A program made the position numbers and the translations under genes. Below, in pieces: positions 28,117 through 37,127 of a stretch of DNA of 64,000 nt. The stretch's first letter is position 1. Every line of letters starts with the position of its first letter. Origin of the DNA: Acidobacteriota bacterium (GTDB taxonomy: Bacteria > Acidobacteriota > Blastocatellia > Pyrinomonadales > Pyrinomonadaceae); assembly GCA_016703965.1 (NCBI GenBank), contig JADJBB010000021.1:1-64000 (forward strand), in the 5' to 3' direction. The notes under the pieces are model-generated. The model was not told the DNA's origin and made no database searches. It worked only from the letters and a program-made list of their open reading frames with translations.

Positions 28117-30017
28117 GAAAGTGCCTCCAGTATCACGCGGCGGACGGTGTTCGGTTTGAGCGGCGTGCCGCGGCACTCGCTCCAGCAATCTATGTCGAAG
28201 AGATATCGTGCCCGCAGCAGCATCGCGAGAGCGGAATACCGCCGATTGGTCTCGTCGATTATCTCGTCGTTAGGATCGTCGCTCCAGTTGTTTTCGATCG
28301 TGATGATCTTCTTGAATCCGGCGAGGATCTCTTTGATCCCGGGTGGCATCGGCTGAATGAATGTCAGGTGGAGCGACGAAACCCGCTTTCCCTCTTCGCG
28401 AAATTCCTCGACAGCTTCTTCGATCGCGCCCTTCGTGCTTCCCCAACCGATAACGAGTAGATCGCCGGTCGGATCGCCAAAGACAGTTGGCGGAAGCAGC
28501 GTCTTCTGTAATGCGGCAAGCTTCAAGCTTCTCGCCCGCATTCCCTGCTGATTGATCTCAGGATCGTATGCGACGTGACTGTTTACGTCATGTGCGAGTC
28601 CGGTCAGCGTGTGCATTCCGCCCGGCTGTCCCGGTATGAAGCGGCGAGCAAGTCCGGTTTTCGGATCCCAATCGTAAGGTTTTGCACCTGCCGGAACGGC
28701 ACTTTGGTCGATCGGCGGTGCCATCCATGCCTCGTCAAACGACGGCCGTGTAAATGGTGCCTGAGAAGTCGCGAGATTTGCATCCGACAGGATCACGACG
28801 ACCATGTTGAAGGTCTCCGCGATCTTGCGTGCAGTGATAACGGAGTAGAAACACTCCTCGATAGTTCCGGGAGCGATCACTACCTTTGGCGCGTCTCCAT
28901 GGCTGCCGAAGATCGTTGTCATCAGGTCGCCCTGCTCGGTCTTCGTCGGTTGGCCCGTGCTTGGTCCGCCGCGCATTACGTTTACAACGACGAGTGGGAT
29001 CTCACCCATGACCGCCAAACCGATGGCCTCTTGTTTCAGCGAATATCCGGGGCCGGATGTTATCGTCACCGTACACTTTCCTGCATAGGAGGCGCCGATC
29101 GCGAAAGCGCACGCGGCGATCTCGTCCTCAGCTTGATGCACAACGCCGCCGACCTTCTCAAACGCATCGCTTAAATAATGCGACGCGGAAGTCGCCGGCG
29201 TGATCGGGTACATCGCACAAATTTCCATGCCCGACGCAAGCACGCCGAGAGCAAGAGCCGTGTTACCATTCACGACTATTTGAGGTTCTGTTGCTTTCGA
29301 AGATGGTATCTCGTACCTGAAATCCAGATTTGCTTCTGCCCAGGCAAAGCCAGCCTCAAGCAGCTGGATATTTGTACTGACCACCTTTGCTGATTTCTTA
29401 CCGAAGGTAAGAGCGACCTGTTCACGTGCGATCTGCAGGTCGAGGCTGTAGCAGCTGCACAGCATACCGAGAGCGAACATATTCTTGCCCTTTCTGGAGT
29501 CAGCGACGTGCTTGTGGCACTCGTTCTCCATCGGGATCTCGTAGACCCGATAGCCGGCAGCGACGAGTTGATCGTAAGTCTCAATGTAGGATCTCTTGAT
29601 GCTCGGATTTGGATCGTCCCGCCACATCGATTCAAGAAGAATTGTGCAGCCGGGCTTCAATTCTTTTGATACTACGCGGCCTAGAAGGACCTGTTCGTTG
29701 AACGCGACCACCAGATCTGTTTCATTACCGCCGTTCGTGACTCGTTTTTCACCGAAACGGATACGATTGCCGCTGGCTCCGGCAACGCTGCGTGCCGGCG
29801 GACGGATCTCGGCAGGTATGATCTCAACAGTCCAAACACCGTGGCCCGTTCGAGCAACGATCGAGCCGAATGACTGGCCGCATTTTTGTGCTCCCTCACC
29901 CGAATCGCTAATGATCTCAACGATGTGTTCCTTCAGCCTGGCAGAAACGCGATTTGCGTGATTGCCGTTCGCGGCCGGTTCGTTGGGTTTTATGCCGTCA
30001 TCTAATGCCATGATCAT
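28113..30017 (-). CDS. korA: 2-oxoacid:ferredoxin oxidoreductase alpha subunit (gamma-alpha fusion)
   Basis: 634 residues. The N-terminal part (about 45-220) is the gamma domain (GQGG-like FGSIVARTGHGVW…, then VVAFNEQVLLGRV). The alpha part (about 245-634) has AMYPITPATSASHYL, EDEIAACAFAIGASYAGKCTVTITSGPG, and the C-terminal domain with VIGWGSTKGAIEEAVEEF. The start overlaps the nfnB stop (ATGA) and the end overlaps korB (ATGA), so the stoichiometry is probably tightly coupled. Fused gamma-alpha subunits are common in Kor/Ior-type enzymes. Confidence 0.9.
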   Translation of the reverse strand: MIMALDDGIKPNEPAANGNHANRVSARLKEHIVEIISDSGEGAQKCGQSFGSIVARTGHGVWTVEIIPAEIRPPARSVAGASGNRIRFGEKRVTNGGNETDLVVAFNEQVLLGRVVSKELKPGCTILLESMWRDDPNPSIKRSYIETYDQLVAAGYRVYEIPMENECHKHVADSRKGKNMFALGMLCSCYSLDLQIAREQVALTFGKKSAKVVSTNIQLLEAGFAWAEANLDFRYEIPSSKATEPQIVVNGNTALALGVLASGMEICAMYPITPATSASHYLSDAFEKVGGVVHQAEDEIAACAFAIGASYAGKCTVTITSGPGYSLKQEAIGLAVMGEIPLVVVNVMRGGPSTGQPTKTEQGDLMTTIFGSHGDAPKVVIAPGTIEECFYSVITARKIAETFNMVVVILSDANLATSQAPFTRPSFDEAWMAPPIDQSAVPAGAKPYDWDPKTGLARRFIPGQPGGMHTLTGLAHDVNSHVAYDPEINQQGMRARSLKLAALQKTLLPPTVFGDPTGDLLVIGWGSTKGAIEEAVEEFREEGKRVSSLHLTFIQPMPPGIKEILAGFKKIITIENNWSDDPNDEIIDETNRRYSALAMLLRARYLFDIDCWSECRGTPLKPNTVRRVILEALS

Positions 30018-31501
30018 GCCGCCCTTACTCGTGTAAAATTATGTTCGCGAACGTCAATGCCGAACAGCGTTTCCTTCCGATCTGAACGCCCGACGTCCCT
30101 AATTCCGAGATACTCTTTCATGCCCCGGGCTGCCTTTCGGCCAGCACCCATTGCTTCGATCACCGTCGCCGCACCTGTAACAATATCTCCGCCGGCAAAA
30201 ACGCCCGCCATCGACGTCATTAAGTTTTCGTCCGTCTGGATGTAGCCCCATTTATTGAGCTTAAGTTTTGAAGTCTGGCCGATAATCGGATTGGCGTTCG
30301 TGCCGATCGCGAATACTACCTGATCGGTCTCGATCTCAAATTCGCTTCCGGGAACGGCAACCGGCCGTCTGCGTCCCGAGTCGTCCGGTTCGCCAAGCTC
30401 CATCCGGATGCATCGCATCGCGTAAACCGAGCCTTCGCCGTCATCCAGGATCTCGACCGGGTTGCTGAGCCAGTGAAACTCGATCCCCTCCTGCTCCGCG
30501 TGGTGGACTTCCTCGGCGCGAGCCGGCGCCTCTGCCTTCGAACGGCGATAAACGCATGTGACATTCTCGGCACCGAGGCGTTTGCTGACACGAAGTGCGT
30601 CCATCGCTGTGTTTCCCGCTCCAACGACGACAACATGCTTGCCAAGCGGCAGCGGCGTGTCGACATTCGGAAATTCACGCGCCTTCATCAGATTGCAGCG
30701 TGTCAGAAGTTCGTTTGCCGAAAGCACACCATTGAGCGAGTCGCCGGGAATACCGAGCATCGTCGGATATCCGGCACCGGTTCCTATGAATACGCCGTGG
30801 AACCCTAGCTCCTTGATCATCTGCTCGATCGTGAAGAGCCGGCCGACAAGCGTATTACATTCAAATTTCACGCCAAGCTGTTTTAACTTTTCGATCTCGG
30901 CATCGACAACTGTATTCGGCAGCCGGAAGTCCGGAATTCCATACCGAAGTACGCCGCCCGGTTCGTGGAACGCCTCAAATACCGTTACTTTGCAGCCGGC
31001 TTTCGCCATGTCAGCGGCGCATGCCATTCCGGCAGGGCCGGAGCCGACGATACCGATCCTGAACACAGTTGGTTCTATATAAGGCAGATTCACCCAGTTA
31101 TTTTGGATCGCGAGATCGCCAACGAATCTCTCAAGACGGCCGATAGCGACCGGAATGAGGCTCTCACCGACGACGCACACGCCTTCGCATTGGTTTTCCT
31201 GGGGACAAACACGTCCGCAGACTGCCGGTAGCAGGTTCGTTCCGGTGATAACGTCGTACGCACCGCGAAAATCCTTCTCGCCGATCTTCTGAATAAAAGC
31301 CGGAATGTTTATGTTCACTGGGCAGCCGTCGATGCATTTCGGTTCTGGGCAAAACAGGCAGCGTGTTGATTCAAGGATGGCCTCGGGTTCGGTGTAGCCG
31401 CAATTCACCTCTTCGAAATTCGTCGCCCGCACGACCGGGTCGAGTTCGCGGACCGGCGTCCGCTCCTGTGGAATACTTCTAACTGTCCGCTTCTTCGCCA
31501 T
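30014..31501 (-). CDS. nfnB: NADH-dependent reduced ferredoxin:NADP+ oxidoreductase, large subunit
   Basis: 495 residues, GltD-like. N-terminal cluster domain: CLFCPEPKCIDGCP and CGRVCPQENQCEGVC, ligands for two [4Fe-4S] clusters. FAD site GSGPAGMACAADMAKAG (about 155), then the NADPH site VVVGAGNTAMDALRVSKRLG (about 285) with YRRSKAEAPA. It ends as a GltD homologue with no extra ferredoxin tail. It lies 28 bases after nfnA. The same gene pair is sometimes called sudAB or a glutamate synthase homologue. The combination of GltD-like and FNR-like subunits next to ferredoxin-reducing KorAB favours flavin-based electron bifurcation: NADH plus reduced ferredoxin reducing two NADP+, or the reverse. 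Confidence 0.85.
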   Translation of the reverse strand: MAKKRTVRSIPQERTPVRELDPVVRATNFEEVNCGYTEPEAILESTRCLFCPEPKCIDGCPVNINIPAFIQKIGEKDFRGAYDVITGTNLLPAVCGRVCPQENQCEGVCVVGESLIPVAIGRLERFVGDLAIQNNWVNLPYIEPTVFRIGIVGSGPAGMACAADMAKAGCKVTVFEAFHEPGGVLRYGIPDFRLPNTVVDAEIEKLKQLGVKFECNTLVGRLFTIEQMIKELGFHGVFIGTGAGYPTMLGIPGDSLNGVLSANELLTRCNLMKAREFPNVDTPLPLGKHVVVVGAGNTAMDALRVSKRLGAENVTCVYRRSKAEAPARAEEVHHAEQEGIEFHWLSNPVEILDDGEGSVYAMRCIRMELGEPDDSGRRRPVAVPGSEFEIETDQVVFAIGTNANPIIGQTSKLKLNKWGYIQTDENLMTSMAGVFAGGDIVTGAATVIEAMGAGRKAARGMKEYLGIRDVGRSDRKETLFGIDVREHNFTRVRAA

Positions 31502-31529
31502 CTGGACCTAACTCCGTGACTGTAAAATC

Positions 31530-32423
31530 TCATTCGGGAAAGGCGATCACTTCGCCGCCAACATTCCGCATTCTGCACGTTTCCGACCAACGCTCGGTCG
31601 CCGCCTTTTCTTCCTCTTTGTAACGCCGCAGCCGCACCATAAGGTCGTCGAAATCGACCTGGTGGCCGTCGAAATCGGGCCCGTCGACGCACGCGAATTT
31701 GACCACTTCGCCGACCTTCACGCGACATCCACCGCACATACCGGTTCCGTCGACCATGATCGGGTTGAGGCTGACCATCGTCTTAACGCCTGACGGCCGT
31801 GTGGCTTCGGCACTTGCCTTCATCATTACCGGCGGGCCGATCGCGACGAATTCCTCGATGTCGGGGTGTTTTTCCAGAGCGAGTTTGATACCGTCGGTAA
31901 CAAATCCCTTGATACCCGCAGAACCGTCGTCGGTGCAGATGATAAGTTCGTCGCATATCGCACGGAACTTGTTTTCCCAAAAGACGAGGTCCTGATTCCT
32001 AAAGCCGAGCACGCCAATGACGTAAGCTCCGTGTTCTTTCCAGGCACGTGCCTGCGGATAGACGGGGGCAACACCAAGGCCGCCGCCGACGCACACGACC
32101 TTTTTGGCGTCGCTGAGATGGCTTGGGATTCCCATCGGGCCCGCCATTCCGTACAGGGATGTGCCAACCTGACAAGTCTGCTGCATCTCGAGCGTCGTCT
32201 TACCGACCGCCTGAATGACGAGCGTGATCGTCCCTTTCTCACGATCGAAATCTGCAATAGTAAGTGGGATACGCTCGCCATCAGCGTGTGACATAACGAT
32301 GACAAATTGGCCTGGCTGGGCGGCACGGGCCATCATCGGGTGGCGGACTTCGAGCATGTAGGTTACGTCGGAATAATCCTCACGTCTCACTATCTCGAAT
32401 GGGTCGATCAATGTATCGTTCAC
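31530..32423 (-). CDS. nfnA: NADH-dependent reduced ferredoxin:NADP+ oxidoreductase, small subunit
   Basis: 297 residues from GTG 32423, which has GAGGAAAACC just upstream. The frame is open to 32462, but the extra part starts MFSMRTKRNKRK and has no ribosome binding site. FNR-like fold: FAD motif ERIPLTIADFD, NAD motif VGGGLGVAPVYPQARAW. The C-terminal [2Fe-2S] site has an Asp and three Cys, VDGTGMCGGC…FACVDGP, the ligand set known from NfnA. It is the first gene of the nfnAB-korAB-ferredoxin operon and is preceded by a sigma-54 promoter. Confidence 0.87.
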   Translation of the reverse strand: MNDTLIDPFEIVRREDYSDVTYMLEVRHPMMARAAQPGQFVIVMSHADGERIPLTIADFDREKGTITLVIQAVGKTTLEMQQTCQVGTSLYGMAGPMGIPSHLSDAKKVVCVGGGLGVAPVYPQARAWKEHGAYVIGVLGFRNQDLVFWENKFRAICDELIICTDDGSAGIKGFVTDGIKLALEKHPDIEEFVAIGPPVMMKASAEATRPSGVKTMVSLNPIMVDGTGMCGGCRVKVGEVVKFACVDGPDFDGHQVDFDDLMVRLRRYKEEEKAATERWSETCRMRNVGGEVIAFPE

Positions 32424-32445
32424 GGTTTTCCTCTTGTTCCGTTTC

Positions 32446-32460
32446 GTTCTCATTGAGAAC
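32446..32460 (-). promoter_or_regulatory. 15-bp palindrome in the nfn leader
   Basis: GTTCTCA-T-TGAGAAC, perfect 7-1-7. It lies between the sigma-54 promoter and GTG 32423, within the predicted leader. It could be a repressor site or an RNA hairpin. Confidence 0.45.
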
Positions 32461-32486
32461 AAACTTAGTCAACAGATGAATTACTC

Positions 32487-32502
32487 CGCAACCAACGTGC
32501 CA
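32487..32502 (-). promoter_or_regulatory. Sigma-54 promoter of the nfn-kor operon
   Basis: On the minus strand, TGGCACG-TTGG-TTGCG keeps GG-N10-GC. Transcription should begin near 32476, about 53 bases before nfnA. Confidence 0.7.
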
Positions 32503-32582
32503 AATACCAGCGTAGCGATAATGTTTGTTTTTACGAGGAAAAATAGGGGACATGCGCTAGAACATCTGTTCACCCGTGCAGT

Positions 32583-32597
32583 AACTTCTGAGAAGTT
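32583..32597 (-). promoter_or_regulatory. Candidate upstream activator site of the nfn-kor operon
   Basis: AACTTCT-G-AGAAGTT, a perfect 7-1-7 palindrome about 85 bases upstream of the sigma-54 promoter, where enhancer-binding proteins usually bind. The dyad has the same architecture as the one at 32446-32460. Confidence 0.35.
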
Positions 32598-32645
32598 GGC
32601 GGACAGGTGCGAGATTTTTCACGCCTTTGGCTGCTTCCACGCGAG

Positions 32646-35600
32646 TCACTCGGCATCGTTATCCCCAGACACCCCGGGCTCCAAGACATCACTGAGGGCT
32701 TGCGAACTGGGATCGGTAGGACATTGATCGGAAGTGCCGTCTGATGTTCCAGGGTGGGCCTTACGTTCACTTAAATAAAAGAGAACGGGTACTGCCATTC
32801 TCGAGAGCAATAACGACGCAACTTCTCCTGCCATCAATGAAATGGCGAGCCCCTGAAAGATCGGATCGAACAGCATAACGGATGATCCAACGATCACCGC
32901 CGCCGCCGTTAGCAGCATCGGACGGAACCGAACAGCTCCGGCATCGACAACAGCCTCGATCAGCGGCATCCCGTGGGACATTCTAAGCTGAACGAAATCG
33001 ACGAGAATTATGGAATTTCTAACCACGATCCCGGCTCCCGCAATAAAGCCGATCATTGATGTGGCAGTGAAAAATGCTCCCATCAGAGCGTGGGCGGGCA
33101 AGATACCGACGAGTGAAAATGGTATCGCTGCCATTATCGTAAGCGGCGTCTTGAACGACTGGAACCAGCCGACGACGAGAATGTAGATAAGCACCATCAC
33201 CGCGGCAAAGGCGATACCCATATCGCGAAAGACCTCGTAGGTGATGTGCCATTCGCCGTCCCATTTCATCGAATACTTGTCGGTCAGGAATGGCTGCGAT
33301 GCGACATAGCGTTCGAGTGCATAGCCCTCAGGCAGCTTCATGGCGTCCACCTTTTCGTTCAGTCCCAGGATCGCATACACAGGACTTTCGATGGCACCGG
33401 CAACGTCTGCGGTGACGTATACGACCGGCATCAGATTCTTGTGATAGATACTCTTGTCGTTCTTTAGTTCCTGAACTGTTACGAGTTCTGAGACCGGAAC
33501 TAGATTTCCGCGGTTCCCTACAACCTTTATGCTCTGAATATCGGCGATGCTTGAGCGGTCGGCTTTCGGCAGGCGAAGGTTAATGTATGCGTCTTCCTTT
33601 TCGTTCGGCAGATGCAGCAGGCCGACATTCATACCGTCCACGGCGACACGCATCGTTTGGGTTATCTGCTCGGCGGTTATGCCGTTCATTGCTGCTTTTT
33701 CTTTGTCGATCTTAAGGCTGTATTTTGTCTGGTTATCCTCTACATACCAATCGACGTCAACGACGCCGTCGGTTTGTTCAAGGATGTCGCGTATATTCCG
33801 GGCGATCTCGATCTGTCTTTCATAGGCGGGGCCGTAAACTTCGGCAACTATGGTCTGAAGAACTGGCGGGCCGGGCGGAACCTCGGCTATTTTGACGTTC
33901 GCACCATATTTCTGTGCGATCTGCTGCAAGGCGGGGCGAACACGTTTTGCAATGTCGTGACTTTGCAATGAGCGTTCATCTTTCGAAAGTAGATTGACCT
34001 GAATATCCGCGACATTTGATCCTCGACGCAGGAAATAGTGACGGACCAAGCCGTTAAAATTGTATGGCGCCGATGTGCCGACGTACATCTGATAATTGAC
34101 AACCTCGGGCATCGTGCCGACGAATCCTGCGAGTTCGCGGGTAGCGGCTGCCGTCTGTTCGAGCGTCGAGCCCTCCGGCATATCGACGATCACCTGAAAC
34201 TCGCTCTTGTTGTCAAACGGCAGCATCTTGACCTTGACTGCCTTCAAAGCGACCAAAGACATTGACGCGAGCAGCAGAAAGACTACGCCCCCAAGAAAAA
34301 CGTAACGCCACTCCGGCCGACAGATGATGCGGTTCATCACCTTTCGATAGAGTCGGGTCGTATAGCCCTCTTTTCCGTGTTCGTGTTTGACGTCACGCTT
34401 GAGCATTTTCAGGCTCGCCCATGGCGTTACGACAAAGGCTACAAGCATCGAAAATACCATCGCCGCTGAAGCACCGATCGGTATCGGCCTCATATACGGC
34501 CCCATCAACCCGCCGACAAACGCCATCGGCAGGATCGCCGCCATTACTGCAAAGGTCGCGAGGATCGTCGGGTTACCAACTTCGTCAACTGCGGCGACCG
34601 CGATGTCGACAAGCGGCCGCCCCTTGTTTTCGGGCAGATTGTAATGGCGCGTCATATTTTCGACCACAACTATGGCATCGTCGACCAAAATGCCGATCGA
34701 GAATATGAGTGCAAAAAGAGTTATGCGATTGAGCGTGTAGCCGTAAAAATAAAAGACGGCGAGCGTCAAAGCTAAGGTCACCGGTATGGCGATCGCCACA
34801 ATGCCCGATTCGCGAATCCCGAGTGCCAGCATGATCAGCACCGAAACCGACGCGATGGCGATCAGCATATGCAGGAGCAGTTCATTCGATTTTTCGGCGG
34901 CGGTCTCGCCGTAATTTCGCGTTTCTGTAACCCGAATATTATTGGGGATCGAAGCTCCTTTAAGCGACGCGACCTTAGCGAGGACCTTGTCCGCGATCTC
35001 GATCGCGTTTGTGCCTTTTCTTTTTGAAACTGCGATCGTGACCGCCGGATCGACGCCGTTTGTACCGCGTTCGCCGTACATAACGTAGTCCGCCGGCTCT
35101 TCCGGCCCATCCACTATCGATGCTACGTCACGCAGGAACACTGGCCGGTCGCCAAAAACACCAACTACCACGCTGCTGACATCGTCAGCGGTCGCCAAAA
35201 AATTGCCCGTCTCGACAAGGACTTCGCGGTTTTGCGATGAGAAATTTCCCGATACCTGCTGCTGGTTAGACTGCTGCAGCATCGGGATAATGGCGGCTGG
35301 CGCGATATTACGGGACGCCATTTTTGCGTCGTCCAGCAAAACGCGGACCTGCCGCCGCTGTCCGCCGATGATCTGCACATCGGAGACATCTGTTACTTCT
35401 TTTATTTGGTCGCTGACCTGTGCTGCAACCCGCCGGAGCAAAAAATGATCGTGATCTGCACTCGACAATGTCAGGGCTAGGATCGGCACATCGTCGATCG
35501 AACGCTGTTTTACAAGCGGTGATGAGGCTCCGAACGGAGTTTGATCGACGTTGGAAAACAGCTTTTGATTGAGATGGACGAGTGCATCCTCTTCATTCTG

Positions 35601-35912
35601 TCCGACCTTGAACCGCACAATAACGATCGAAGCTCCGGGCGATGAAGTTGAATATATATACTCGACACCAGGAATCTCCCACAGCAGTTTTTCGATCGGC
35701 TTGGTCACACGCTGCTCGACCTCGTCGGACGAAGCCCCGGGCATCTGCACCATTACATCGACCATCGGTACGATGATCTGCGGTTCCTCTTCGCGCGGCA
35801 GCATGACGACGGCGCCGATACCGAGCAAAACGGACGCTGCAATGATCAGCGGGGTCAGCTTTGACTGGATAAATGCTTTGGCGAGTTTGCCTGCGATGCC
35901 GAGATCTTTCAT
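32646..35912 (-). CDS. RND efflux pump, inner membrane permease
   Basis: 1088 residues with the twelve-segment RND layout: one TM at about 20-38, two periplasmic porter regions, six TM segments per half. TM4 has IGILVDDAIVVVENMTRHY, matching the proton-relay Asp pair of AcrB-type pumps. The N-terminal region LPREEEPQIIVPMVDVMVQMPGASSDEVE belongs to a less studied RND branch. Third gene of the outer membrane channel-adaptor-permease operon (4-base gap from the adaptor). Substrate unknown: the linked ArsR operator suggests metals or thiol-reactive compounds. Confidence 0.92.
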   Translation of the reverse strand: MKDLGIAGKLAKAFIQSKLTPLIIAASVLLGIGAVVMLPREEEPQIIVPMVDVMVQMPGASSDEVEQRVTKPIEKLLWEIPGVEYIYSTSSPGASIVIVRFKVGQNEEDALVHLNQKLFSNVDQTPFGASSPLVKQRSIDDVPILALTLSSADHDHFLLRRVAAQVSDQIKEVTDVSDVQIIGGQRRQVRVLLDDAKMASRNIAPAAIIPMLQQSNQQQVSGNFSSQNREVLVETGNFLATADDVSSVVVGVFGDRPVFLRDVASIVDGPEEPADYVMYGERGTNGVDPAVTIAVSKRKGTNAIEIADKVLAKVASLKGASIPNNIRVTETRNYGETAAEKSNELLLHMLIAIASVSVLIMLALGIRESGIVAIAIPVTLALTLAVFYFYGYTLNRITLFALIFSIGILVDDAIVVVENMTRHYNLPENKGRPLVDIAVAAVDEVGNPTILATFAVMAAILPMAFVGGLMGPYMRPIPIGASAAMVFSMLVAFVVTPWASLKMLKRDVKHEHGKEGYTTRLYRKVMNRIICRPEWRYVFLGGVVFLLLASMSLVALKAVKVKMLPFDNKSEFQVIVDMPEGSTLEQTAAATRELAGFVGTMPEVVNYQMYVGTSAPYNFNGLVRHYFLRRGSNVADIQVNLLSKDERSLQSHDIAKRVRPALQQIAQKYGANVKIAEVPPGPPVLQTIVAEVYGPAYERQIEIARNIRDILEQTDGVVDVDWYVEDNQTKYSLKIDKEKAAMNGITAEQITQTMRVAVDGMNVGLLHLPNEKEDAYINLRLPKADRSSIADIQSIKVVGNRGNLVPVSELVTVQELKNDKSIYHKNLMPVVYVTADVAGAIESPVYAILGLNEKVDAMKLPEGYALERYVASQPFLTDKYSMKWDGEWHITYEVFRDMGIAFAAVMVLIYILVVGWFQSFKTPLTIMAAIPFSLVGILPAHALMGAFFTATSMIGFIAGAGIVVRNSIILVDFVQLRMSHGMPLIEAVVDAGAVRFRPMLLTAAAVIVGSSVMLFDPIFQGLAISLMAGEVASLLLSRMAVPVLFYLSERKAHPGTSDGTSDQCPTDPSSQALSDVLEPGVSGDNDAE

Positions 35913-35916
35913 TTTC

Positions 35917-37116
35917 TTACCTGACCTTTGTGCCGTCGCTCAGTTTCTCGATTTCAGAGTTTGCGATCTCGTCGCCTTCATTGACGCCCGACAATATCTC
36001 AGTCATTCCCTCAGATGTTTTACCTGTGGTAACGATCCTGAACTGAACCTTCCCATCGCCTCCGACCACATAGACACCAGTCAATTGGCCGCGCTGCACG
36101 ATCGCCGTTTGAGGTAATGTAATTGCTTCCTTTTGTGCGATCGGGAACCTTGCGAGGCCGTAAAGCCCGGTCCTTAACGCCGGATTTGACGGCAGATCGA
36201 TCTTGACTGTATAGCTGCGGCTCGCTGCATCGGAAGTTGGCATGATCTCGGCGATCGTGGATATAAATTCGCCTTCGCCGAGAGCATCGATCCGCACAGA
36301 TACGCGCCCGCCAACACGGATCGATCGCGAACGCGATTCCTCGACGGCGGCTTCAAGCCGGTACTGCGAATTGTCCTCTATCGATAGAAGTGGCGTTCCG
36401 GGAGCTGCGGTCGCCCCGGCCTCGGCGAACTTCTTAACCACAATTCCCGAAACCGGCGAAACGATCTTCGAATAGCCTGCATAAACCTGTGTATTCGCGA
36501 TCTCAGCTTTCGCCTGATCGATCCGGGCGTTTATCTGCTTGTTCTTTGAGAGTATCGTCTGCACATTCGCACGAGCGCGTTCGAGTTCTGAGGTTGACGC
36601 GCTCAACCGCGATTGAGCCTCATCAAATTCCTGTGCGCTTGCGGAACGACGTTCGTACAGTTCCTTATATCTGGCGAATGTCTTCTCCGCGAGTTGCTTA
36701 TTTGCCTCGGCTGTCCGTACACCGGCATTGGCACTGTCAACCGAACGTGCTACCTCAACGAGTGATGCCTGAGCCTCTTTCAGTGCGGCCTGAGCTCTTG
36801 CAAGTTGAGCTTTACTCTCACTGTTATCGATCTCAACCAGTACCTGGCCGCGGGAAACAGTGTCTCCCTCAGCCGCCGGGAACGAAATGATACGGCCCAT
36901 CATGTTAGCCGAAACCTGAGTCGTTGTTTTAGCCTTGACGGTGCCTGTAGCTTCGTAAAAATCCTCGATAGACGAACGCGATACCTTTACGATCGTTACG
37001 TTCTTCACTTCGGCCGCCGCCGGCATTTCTGCGTCAGGGACCTTTTCCTTGCTGCACGAGGCGGTAAGGATGGCGAACGTCACAGTCGCCGTTATCAATG
37101 CAATTTTCGTTTTCAT
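35917..37116 (-). CDS. RND efflux periplasmic adaptor lipoprotein
   Basis: 399 residues. A lipoprotein signal with the lipobox LTASC (Cys21) suggests an anchor in the inner membrane. The barrel-sandwich hybrid domain (TGTVKAKTTTQVSANMMGRI), a long alpha hairpin (about 95-200, coiled coil rich in Ala/Glu/Gln), then the beta-barrel and membrane-proximal domains (GLYGLARFPI…TAIVQRGQLTGVYVVG). It links the permease to the outer membrane channel. It starts 11 bases after the TolC-like gene. Confidence 0.92.
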   Translation of the reverse strand: MKTKIALITATVTFAILTASCSKEKVPDAEMPAAAEVKNVTIVKVSRSSIEDFYEATGTVKAKTTTQVSANMMGRIISFPAAEGDTVSRGQVLVEIDNSESKAQLARAQAALKEAQASLVEVARSVDSANAGVRTAEANKQLAEKTFARYKELYERRSASAQEFDEAQSRLSASTSELERARANVQTILSKNKQINARIDQAKAEIANTQVYAGYSKIVSPVSGIVVKKFAEAGATAAPGTPLLSIEDNSQYRLEAAVEESRSRSIRVGGRVSVRIDALGEGEFISTIAEIMPTSDAASRSYTVKIDLPSNPALRTGLYGLARFPIAQKEAITLPQTAIVQRGQLTGVYVVGGDGKVQFRIVTTGKTSEGMTEILSGVNEGDEIANSEIEKLSDGTKVR

Positions 37117-37127
37117 ACCTTCACCGT

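Noticed and set aside
32570..32770. Short frames within the end of the RND permease gene and its downstream region
   Set aside because: Out-of-frame shadows of the permease gene with no support.
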